Positions 7,798 to 13,668 of a stretch of DNA of 13,668 nt are shown here, one piece after another. The stretch comes from an uncultured Phycisphaerales bacterium. GTDB taxonomy: Bacteria > Planctomycetota > Phycisphaerae > Phycisphaerales > SM1A02. Every line of letters begins with the position of its first letter. Position 1 is the stretch's first letter. The stretch lies in the NCBI GenBank assembly GCA_946886375.1, contig CAMPIL010000056.1:1-13668 (forward strand), read 5' to 3'. The notes below the pieces were generated by a model. The model searched no databases and was not told where the DNA came from. It saw only the letters and a program-made list of their open reading frames with translations. The translations under genes were made by a program, and so were the position numbers.

Positions 7798-9447
7798 ATG
7801 ATTTTCGCTGCTTCGCCCAAGGGCGATGTTTCCGGTGTTCGCGCGGCCTGCCACGGATGGCTCTGGGCCACCATCGCATGTGTCGTGGGGATGGTGATCG
7901 TCCTTGCAACATGGCGCGACTATGGCGTCACCTGGGATGAAGGCGCCCAAGCCTACTACGGTCGCCTTTCGCTCGACAAACTGCTGCATCGGCCACTGCC
8001 CCCCGAAACGCAGGACTTCCTCACCCGAACTTTCGGCTTCACCTATTACGGGCCGCTGCTTGAGATGATTCCCGCCGCGATCCACGGCCCCGATGAGCGG
8101 GAACTGTACAACGTCCGCCACCTCTTCTTCGGCCTGCTTGCGCTGCTGGCGATTCCCGCAATGCACGCGTTGCTCGGCAAAGTTGGCGGAGCAGCGTTGG
8201 CCGCGTTCGCCACTCTCGCGCTGATCGTGATGCCGGGTTTCTTCGGCCACTGTTTCAACAATTCCAAGGATCCACCGTTTGCGATCGCAGTCATCGGGTT
8301 CATGGCTGCGGCGCTGTGGCTGGCGCAATCGCCGACTCTGCAGTGGCGTCGGGTGATCGTCTGCGGCGTTGCGCTTGGAGTTGCCCTGTGCGTGCGCCCT
8401 GGCGGGTTGCCGCTGCTGGCGATCTATCTGGCCGGCATTTCGCTGCTGGCGCAACGGAGCGGTGAAGGCATGGATGTCTTTCGCAGCGGCGTGACGAGCC
8501 TGCTCGATGCACTCATCAAGTTCGCGGTCATCCTTGTCATCGGTTGGATCATCATGGTTCTGCCTTGGTCGTGGGCGCACAGTGATCCGCTGATGCATCC
8601 GATCCGCGCGATTCAGTACTCCATGAACTACCGCCGCAACATACCGGTGCTGTTTGAAGGCCAGTCGATTTCCAGCAGCAGCCTGCCCTGGCACTACCTG
8701 CCCAAGATGCTGCTGATCACTACTCCCCTGCCGATCCTGGGCCTGGCGCTGCTGGGAGTGGCGGCTTCGGTTCGCGAGCAGTTCCGCGACTCAGGCAGCC
8801 GCTGTGCGTTGATGTGCGGAGTCCTGCAACTGTGGCTCGCGGCTCCGCTGGCGATGTTCATCATTCAGCGACCGGCGGTGTACGACGGCATCCGGCATTT
8901 CATGTTTGTGCTTCCTGCCATCGCGGCGTTCGCAGGAATTGGGGTTACCGCGATTGTCAAGTGGCCGCAACGACGCTGGCTGCGGTTTGCCGCGGGCGCC
9001 GCGATGACGGCCGTGATGCTCTGGCCGGTCATCGACCTTGTGCGCCTGCATCCATATCAAAGCACTTACTACAACGAACTGGTGGGCGGCGTGGCGGGCG
9101 CGAGCGGAAAATATGAAACTGACTATTGGGTCGCCAGTTACCGCGAAGCGATTCACTGGGTGAACACGCAGGTCGCCAAGCGCCCGGAGCACACGACACG
9201 CGTGCTCGTCGCCGGGCCGCAATACATCTACCCGGCAGCGGGCAACGACTGCGCTTCCAACGTGCAGATCGAAATGTACCACCCCGACCCTCGTCATCGC
9301 ACTCTGCCGCCGATCGTGGACTATTACATTGCCTCTACGCGGTTTGGGTACGATCAAAAAGGTTTCGTCGATGATCCCGTCGTTCACACCGTTGGCCGGG
9401 CCGGCGCGGTGTTTACCGTCATCAAATCCCACGGACCACAACCATGA
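7798..9447 (+). CDS. GT39/ArnT-like integral-membrane glycosyltransferase
   Basis: A 549-residue polytopic membrane protein of the GT-C fold, related to GT39/PMT and ArnT enzymes. Such enzymes move a sugar from a lipid-linked (polyprenyl phosphate) donor to an acceptor on the outer face of the inner membrane. A first transmembrane segment (~21-39) leads into DYGVTWDEGAQAYYG, whose Asp47-Glu48 sit in the first external loop where GT-C enzymes keep their catalytic acid. Further marks are RHLFFGLLALLAI (~107-119), FGHCFNNSKDPPFA (~149-162), YDGIRHFMFVLPAIA (~362-376) and the C-terminal stretch STYYNELVGG...YETDYWVASYREA (~422-451). About ten hydrophobic segments are visible. The start is ATG 7798. 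The open frame extends further upstream, but that part overlaps the divergent peptidase gene and has no membrane or family character. No clear Shine-Dalgarno precedes the ATG. The stop overlaps the next gene by 4 nt. Donor sugar and acceptor are unknown. Confidence 0.85.
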   Translation: MIFAASPKGDVSGVRAACHGWLWATIACVVGMVIVLATWRDYGVTWDEGAQAYYGRLSLDKLLHRPLPPETQDFLTRTFGFTYYGPLLEMIPAAIHGPDERELYNVRHLFFGLLALLAIPAMHALLGKVGGAALAAFATLALIVMPGFFGHCFNNSKDPPFAIAVIGFMAAALWLAQSPTLQWRRVIVCGVALGVALCVRPGGLPLLAIYLAGISLLAQRSGEGMDVFRSGVTSLLDALIKFAVILVIGWIIMVLPWSWAHSDPLMHPIRAIQYSMNYRRNIPVLFEGQSISSSSLPWHYLPKMLLITTPLPILGLALLGVAASVREQFRDSGSRCALMCGVLQLWLAAPLAMFIIQRPAVYDGIRHFMFVLPAIAAFAGIGVTAIVKWPQRRWLRFAAGAAMTAVMLWPVIDLVRLHPYQSTYYNELVGGVAGASGKYETDYWVASYREAIHWVNTQVAKRPEHTTRVLVAGPQYIYPAAGNDCASNVQIEMYHPDPRHRTLPPIVDYYIASTRFGYDQKGFVDDPVVHTVGRAGAVFTVIKSHGPQP

Positions 9448-10574
9448 GCAAGCGGACGATTTCATTTGCGTGCGCGATCATCGTCTCGCTGGGCGGGTGT
9501 GCGCGGCGGAATTATTTCGCGGCGCATCCGCCGATCGCGCGGACCGCACTCAATGTGCAATCGCCGACGGCAGAGAATGCTCGCTCGTTGACCATGTTCA
9601 CGGGCGAAGGCCAGCCGATCGTCTGGAATGATGTGCTCGACGCGGCCGCGTGGGCGGATGTGATCATCCTGGGCGAGCAGCACGATGATGCGGTCGGCCA
9701 CGCCGTGCAACTGGCCGTGGTGCAGGACGTCATGGCCCGCTGGCCGCGCTCTGCGGTCAGCATGGAGATGCTCGAGCGCGATGAGCAGCCGCTGGTGGAT
9801 GATTACATGGAAGGCATCATCGACGCGGCCACACTCGCCAAACTTACGTTTTCCGAAAGTTGGGCAGGCGAGGACAGTTGGAACAACTGGTACCAGCCGA
9901 TGATCGACGCTGCCAAGGACGCTGGCGGCCACGTTGTTGCCGCCAACGCGCCGCGGCGCTACGTGCGCTTGGCGCGAACCGCGGGGTACCAACACCTCCG
10001 CGATCTGCCTGCACAGCGACGCTCGCTGTTCGACCTGCCCAAACGGCTGAGTGATGATGGTTACCGCCAGCGGTTCTTTGACTTAATGGACGATGCAGAT
10101 CACACGACGACCGCATCCGCTGCGACCGCGCCCGAACAATCGTCGGAACCCGATGAAGCCAAAGCCAATCGGCTCCAATCCGGCTTCCGCAGCCAACTGC
10201 TTTGGGACGCCACCATGGGCGCATCCATCGCCGAGGCAAAACGTGCCGGCGCTGTGAAAGTCGTGCACGCGATCGGCCAGTTTCACAGCGATTTCAATGG
10301 CGGGACGGTGCAGCAGGTGCGGCCGCGTCTGCCCGGCGTGAAGATCCTGGTCGTCTCCATGCAGCGGGATGAAGTGAATGAATTGCGAGACGAGGATCGC
10401 GGCCGGGCCGACATCGTCATCTACACGGGAAAGCGCCCGCCAGAACCTGAGGAGCAACCCGCAACTCAACCGGCGGCAACGCAGCCCGCCGCCAGTCAGC
10501 CCGCGGAGACGCAACCGCATGAGTCGAACGAATCGCTGCATGAGTCTCATTCGAGTGCGCCAGGAAATAAGTGA
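9444..10574 (+). CDS. ChaN-family haem-binding lipoprotein
   Basis: A 376-residue predicted lipoprotein. A short signal peptide ends in the lipobox LGGC, making Cys19 the lipidated residue. The body matches the ChaN / haem-binding uptake family. ILGEQHDD (75-82, with Glu78 and His80), His86, ANAPRRYVRL (167-176) and GQFHSDFNGG (278-287, His281) are its usual conserved patches. In characterised ChaN the protein binds haem at a dimer interface and is linked to iron acquisition. The last ~50 residues are a Pro/Thr/Gln/Glu-rich tail (TQPAATQPAASQPAETQP) that is probably disordered. An extra acidic, Ala/Thr-rich loop (~217-243) interrupts the domain. The ATG overlaps the stop of the glycosyltransferase gene (ATGA), so the two should be co-transcribed and translationally coupled. 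No terminator hairpin is evident just downstream, where the repeat region begins. Confidence 0.85.
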   Translation: MSKRTISFACAIIVSLGGCARRNYFAAHPPIARTALNVQSPTAENARSLTMFTGEGQPIVWNDVLDAAAWADVIILGEQHDDAVGHAVQLAVVQDVMARWPRSAVSMEMLERDEQPLVDDYMEGIIDAATLAKLTFSESWAGEDSWNNWYQPMIDAAKDAGGHVVAANAPRRYVRLARTAGYQHLRDLPAQRRSLFDLPKRLSDDGYRQRFFDLMDDADHTTTASAATAPEQSSEPDEAKANRLQSGFRSQLLWDATMGASIAEAKRAGAVKVVHAIGQFHSDFNGGTVQQVRPRLPGVKILVVSMQRDEVNELRDEDRGRADIVIYTGKRPPEPEEQPATQPAATQPAASQPAETQPHESNESLHESHSSAPGNK

Positions 10575-10579
10575 CTCTC

Positions 10580-10624
10580 CCCTATTTGTCCTGTCCCTAT
10601 TTATCCCCGTCGTATTTGTCGCGC
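10580..10624. repeat. Three tandem 15-bp units with TATTTRTC core
   Basis: CCCTATTTGTCCTGT, CCCTATTTATCCCCG and TCGTATTTGTCGCGC follow each other without gaps, starting 6 bp after the lipoprotein stop codon. The core TATTTGTC/TATTTATC recurs at exactly 15-bp spacing (10583, 10598, 10613). The region is pyrimidine-rich on the + strand. It does not form a hairpin and has no coding character. It ends 8 bp before the longer 21-bp array. Confidence 0.6.
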
Positions 10625-10632
10625 GTCTCATA

Positions 10633-10919
10633 AATTGCGTGTCCCGTGCCGCGAAATCCGTGTTCCGCGCCGCGAAATGCGCGTTCCACGCAGATCATCA
10701 GACGTTCTGATTGGCGCAGAACACGTTCTGAATCGTCCAGAACACGTTCTGAGTCGCTCAGAACACTCTCCAAGTCGTTCAGAACACTTTCTGAACCGTC
10801 CAGAACGTGTTCTGGCCGTCTCAGAGCACTTTCTGAGCCATTCAGAGCACGTTTCAGGCCGTTCAGAACACGTTCTGCGCCGTTCAGAACGTGTTCTGAG
10901 CCGATCAGAACGTGTGTTC
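10633..10919. repeat. Tandem array of 21-bp units with a near-palindromic 14-bp core
   Basis: Eleven recognisable units start at 10696, 10717, 10738, 10759, 10780, 10801, 10822, 10843, 10864, 10885 and 10906, always exactly 21 bp apart. Each has a 14-bp core, CAGAAC-AC-GTTCTG or CAGAAC-GT-GTTCTG, then a 7-bp spacer near AGCCGTT. Cores at 10717, 10738, 10801, 10864 and 10885 are perfect; the others carry 1-5 changes. Three more diverged units continue the same register to the left (10633, 10654, 10675), the middle one matching the consensus at about 13 of 21 positions. No unit contains an indel. Consensus GC is about 52%, below the flanking genes. The array lies between the lipoprotein gene and the 3' end of the convergent threonylcarbamoyl-AMP synthase gene. 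The remaining bases 10920-11041 hold no gene I can support, only a weak hairpin (CTCG-TTCA-CGAG, 11025-11036) and a stray core-like CAGAACAC at 10993. Confidence 0.92.
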
Positions 10920-11041
10920 ATCCGGAGAGAATCCTATCGGCGCGAAGGCGAGCGACCATCGCGTGTTGTCCGCTGTGCCGGAGAGGATAAGACAGAACAC
11001 TCACCTGTTTCGCCGTCGCTCCCACTCGTTCACGAGAGCGG

Positions 11042-12040
11042 CTACTGCGGGCGGGCGGCGCGGCGCAGGCGGTCGGTGATCGCCCGCCACAGGTCGGCTT
11101 CCTGAGGCGGTGATTCGATAATCATTCGCTCGCAACCCAACGCATCGGCTTCGCGCAATGCGCCGTAGAGCGCCCGGGCATACTCCTCGGCATCGCGCGG
11201 CATCTCAATCGCCTTGTGCGGCGATGCGACTTGGCTCGCATCAAACGTCAGCACGGCCAAGGGTTGCTGGCTCTGCCGCAGGCGATCCTGAATCTCAGAT
11301 GTTGTCACGAGTTCCGCAGGCGTGTGCGGCGCGTAGTGTTGCGATGCAGTGCCGGGGCTGGCTGTCTGAGTTTGAAGGTGCGGCGACTGCACTTCGCCCA
11401 GCGTTTCACGAAGTCGCTCAGCAGTGATCGCGCCGGGGCGGAGGATGCGCGGAGGCGTCGCAGTCAGGTCCAGCACCGTCGACTCGATGCCCACATCGCT
11501 CGCCCCGCCATCCAGGATCAACAGGTCATCCGCATCGGCGAAATCCTCCGCAACGTGCTGAGCCCGCGTGGGCGAAACGTGGCCCGATCGATTTGCTGAA
11601 GGAGCCGAGATCGGCCCGCTGAAGGCCTGGAGCAATTTTCGCGCGACCGGATGAGCCGGCGCCCGCACCGCGATGGTTGCCAATCCGGCGGTGGCCTGTG
11701 GCGGAACTCGCGGAGCCTTGGGCAATACCAACGTCAGCGGCCCCGGCCAGAACCGCGAAGCCAGTTCCTTGGCGGTATCAAAGGAAGCAAAACGCGATTC
11801 GCCTGCCGCGGAAACATCGCACACCAACCGGGCTTGATCCCAATCCAGCACATGTGCAATAAGAGGATTGTTGAACGGCCGACCCTTGATCTGGTAAATC
11901 CGTTCAAGCGCGGCTGGGTTGAACGTGTCCGCGCCCAGGCCGTACACGGTTTCGGTGGCGAACGCGACAACGTTGCCCGAGCGCAGCCGCGACACGGCCA
12001 GGGCAATCATGTCTTCAGTTGGAGCGGCAATACGTGGCAT
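11042..12040 (-). CDS. L-threonylcarbamoyladenylate synthase (Sua5/YwlC type)
   Basis: A 332-residue cytoplasmic enzyme that makes threonylcarbamoyl-AMP from L-threonine, bicarbonate and ATP, the first step of the universal t6A37 modification of ANN-decoding tRNAs. The N-terminal YrdC/TsaC domain (~8-210) shows ATETVYGLGAD (28-38), IKGRPFNNPL (51-60, the KxR substrate-binding patch), WPGPLTLVL (98-106), SAPSANRSGHVSPT (145-158) and GIESTVLDL (184-192). A linker containing SPGTASQHYAP (228-238) leads to the smaller Sua5 domain (~245-332), ending in LWRAITDRLRRAA. The presence of that second domain makes it a Sua5 rather than the short TsaC form. ATG 12040 is chosen. A TTG seven codons upstream (12061) is possible, but neither start has a Shine-Dalgarno. 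The gene lies 98 bp downstream of the efflux gene on the same strand, and no terminator is visible between them. Confidence 0.93.
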   Translation of the reverse strand: MPRIAAPTEDMIALAVSRLRSGNVVAFATETVYGLGADTFNPAALERIYQIKGRPFNNPLIAHVLDWDQARLVCDVSAAGESRFASFDTAKELASRFWPGPLTLVLPKAPRVPPQATAGLATIAVRAPAHPVARKLLQAFSGPISAPSANRSGHVSPTRAQHVAEDFADADDLLILDGGASDVGIESTVLDLTATPPRILRPGAITAERLRETLGEVQSPHLQTQTASPGTASQHYAPHTPAELVTTSEIQDRLRQSQQPLAVLTFDASQVASPHKAIEMPRDAEEYARALYGALREADALGCERMIIESPPQEADLWRAITDRLRRAARPQ

Positions 12041-12138
12041 GCGTGCGCAAAGAAACCGCAAACGGCATCAATTCAGATCAACAACGCGAGGCGCGACATT
12101 TCTCATTTTCGATCGCCAAGCCCCTGCACTCCGGAACA

Positions 12139-13668
12139 CTAATCACGAAACTCATTCCCGTCTTCAATCACCTCAAGATGAATCTGCCTCATCCGCAAGC
12201 CGGTGCCCATGGTTCGATACAGCGCCGCGAGCGATTTGTTGAAGTCCGCCAGTGCGCGCACCTCCTGCAAACGGGCCTGTGCCAGCGTTTCCTGACGCAT
12301 GAATTCCAGGTTCAGGAACTCGGGCGTCAACGCGGCGATGAATTCCTTTTCCACCTCAAGCGTGCGCAGGTTCTCTGCCTGGGCCACGCGAAACGACCGC
12401 GTCGCCCGGATCAACTCCACGTTTGTCACCATGTCGCGCAGCGCGTTCTTCACCTCAAGCACCACCGATTGCACCGTGCGCTGATAGTTCAGGGTTGCGG
12501 CTGACCGCTGCAGGCGCGCGGCTCGATAGCCCGCATCCGCAGCGCGATTGCCCAGCGGCCATTCGAATGCAAGTCCCAGCAGGTAATCGATGAAGTCGCC
12601 ATCGTTTGCGTTGCTGTATGCCCCGCCGATTTCATCATCAAGGCCGTAGAACGCGGCTTGGGCTGAGAGGTTCAGCAGCGGCAGCCGTTCGTTGCTGGCA
12701 ACCGATTGCCTGATTGAAGCGTCTTCGATATCCAGCGCGGCCTGCTGAATCTCGGGCCGGTGTTCCGCCGCCGCCAGAACCGCCTCACGCAGACTGACCG
12801 CCACGGGCGACTCCAGCGGAGCATCCGCCGGGCGCAGCACCGCTTCGGATGAAACCGGTATTTGCGGATCGTTCATCAACTGCTTGAGCGCATCGGATGC
12901 GGCACGCACCTGCCGCTGGGCGCGAATCACATCAGCCTGTCTCTGCTTGATGCGCGCCACGGCGTCGGAGTATTGCGCCGGCGTGGCGTCGACGTCCTGT
13001 CGGGCCTCCAGAACCTGCCGCACCTTCACCCCCACATCCACCAGCCACTGCGCAATGGCCAGTTGGCCCCAGGCTGTGTGCAGATCCCAATAGGCGTTTT
13101 CCGTCTGCTGCACGATCTGCTGCAGATCGACTTCCAGTTGTCGCGAAGTGCGACGCTGCTCATTCCGCGCGATGCGAATCGTGGCGGTGTTGTAGTCCGA
13201 CCCAAAGCCGCGCAACAGTGGCTGGTTCACGCCGGCGCGCACCGCAGCGGTGTAGGCAGGGTCAGGGAAAAAGGTGATGCCCGGCGAGAGATTGCGAAAT
13301 CGCGTCAGGTCGGTCGAAACGAACAATTCCGTGCCCGGCGAAAACTGCTTGCGAACGCCCGTCTCAAATCGATAATCTTGAGCGCGATTGAATGGCGTGC
13401 CCAGTAGATTGCCCAGCAGCACCGGAACCGCCTGCGGTTCGTCGATCCACGCCATGTCTGCGTTGGCGAACAACACGGCATCGAAGACCGCTTCGGCCTG
13501 GATGACTTGCTCGGCGGTAATCTGCGGTTGCAGGCGAGAAGCCTGAATAGCCAGATTCTGGTTCACGGCTGACTGAACCGCGTTGGTCAGGCCGATTTCG
13601 ATCGGGCCTTGGCGCTCGCCGGTAAGGTCCGGCCCAAGGTCTACCTTGGCTTGCGAACCCTCACCAAG
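12139..13668 (-). CDS. TolC-like outer-membrane efflux protein (5' end beyond window)
   Basis: An outer-membrane factor of tripartite efflux or type I export systems; such proteins trimerise to form a channel across the outer membrane and periplasm. The 509 residues in the window contain both OEP repeats. The first opens with IEIGLTNAVQSAVNQNLAIQ, matching the usual 'L..A...A...N..l' start. The second opens with HRPEIQQAALDIEDASIRQS followed by NERLPLLNLSAQAA. Long Gln/Ala-rich helices lie between and after them (~RQADVIRAQRQVRAASDALK), and the end FNKSLAALYRTMG is typical of the family. A GTG at 13566 is not the start: the 34 codons from there to the window edge are open and already contain the OEP signature, so the gene is partial at its 5' end, which holds the missing signal peptide and N-terminus. 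The partner periplasmic adaptor and inner-membrane pump are not in the window and may lie upstream. Confidence 0.9.
   Translation of the reverse strand, partial: LGEGSQAKVDLGPDLTGERQGPIEIGLTNAVQSAVNQNLAIQASRLQPQITAEQVIQAEAVFDAVLFANADMAWIDEPQAVPVLLGNLLGTPFNRAQDYRFETGVRKQFSPGTELFVSTDLTRFRNLSPGITFFPDPAYTAAVRAGVNQPLLRGFGSDYNTATIRIARNEQRRTSRQLEVDLQQIVQQTENAYWDLHTAWGQLAIAQWLVDVGVKVRQVLEARQDVDATPAQYSDAVARIKQRQADVIRAQRQVRAASDALKQLMNDPQIPVSSEAVLRPADAPLESPVAVSLREAVLAAAEHRPEIQQAALDIEDASIRQSVASNERLPLLNLSAQAAFYGLDDEIGGAYSNANDGDFIDYLLGLAFEWPLGNRAADAGYRAARLQRSAATLNYQRTVQSVVLEVKNALRDMVTNVELIRATRSFRVAQAENLRTLEVEKEFIAALTPEFLNLEFMRQETLAQARLQEVRALADFNKSLAALYRTMGTGLRMRQIHLEVIEDGNEFRD

Noticed and set aside
10696..10919. 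CRISPR array
   Set aside because: The period is only 21 bp, the 7-bp 'spacers' resemble each other, and no cas gene is nearby.
10696..10919. LexA-type operators (GAAC-N4-GTTC)
   Set aside because: The half-sites GAAC and GTTC are separated by 2 bp rather than 4, and a ten-fold tandem array would be atypical for that regulator.
11017..11040. Terminator for the synthase gene
   Set aside because: The hairpin has only a 4-bp stem (8 bp with a bulge) and no T-run on the - strand.
10635..11105. 156-codon + strand gene through the 21-bp array and into the synthase gene
   Set aside because: It starts at TTG with no ribosome binding site, its open frame follows from the 21-bp period, and its last part is antisense to a well-supported gene. 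Kept only as a hypothesis under findings.
13564..13566. GTG 13566 as start of the efflux protein
   Set aside because: The frame stays open to the window edge and the conserved OEP opening lies upstream of this codon.

Overview
The window looks like chromosomal DNA of a GC-rich planctomycete, most probably of the Phycisphaerae/Phycisphaerales. The best clue is the paired C-terminal dockerin-like motif (GDGQVNVSDLLMILNAWG, then GDGQVNVSDMLAVINGWG) on a large secreted protein. This tail is typical of that group, where such proteins are named 'GC-type dockerin domain-anchored'. The assignment comes from family recognition, not from a database search.

Layout, left to right. (1) A large orphan hybrid histidine kinase on the + strand (MASE1 membrane sensor, PAS, GAF, PAS, PAS, DHp/HATPase, degenerate receiver). 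(2) A strong intrinsic terminator lies in the convergent gap after it and serves mainly the leftward gene. (3) On the - strand, a secreted multidomain metallopeptidase-like protein: signal peptide, FTP-like propeptide, HEYGH peptidase with a Cys-rich insert, BACON/Ig-like domain, P-domain, cadherin-like domain, jelly-roll/MAM-like domain, two dockerin-like repeats. (4) A divergent intergenic region of about 290 bp. (5) A two-gene + strand operon with a 4-nt ATGA overlap: a GT39/ArnT-like membrane glycosyltransferase and a ChaN-type haem-binding lipoprotein. (6) A 467-bp gene-poor interval with three 15-bp units and then a tandem array of 21-bp units. (7) On the - strand, a Sua5/YwlC-type L-threonylcarbamoyladenylate synthase and, upstream of it, a TolC-like outer-membrane efflux protein that runs off the right edge of the window.

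The most unusual feature is the 21-bp array (about 10633-10919). Eleven well-conserved and three diverged units sit in exact 21-bp register with no indels. Each conserved unit has a 14-bp near-palindromic core (CAGAAC-AC/GT-GTTCTG) and a 7-bp spacer close to AGCCGTT. Twenty-one bp is two helical turns and also seven codons, so the array could be a helically phased protein-binding platform, a chain of RNA hairpins with 7-nt loops, or a heptad-coding repeat. The sequence alone does not decide, and I do not recognise it as a named repeat family.

The genes do not form one obvious pathway. Cell-envelope and surface functions dominate: sensor kinase, surface peptidase, membrane glycosyltransferase, lipoprotein, efflux channel. 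The tRNA-modification gene is housekeeping. I found no tRNA or rRNA genes, CRISPR array, transposase, integrase or attachment site.
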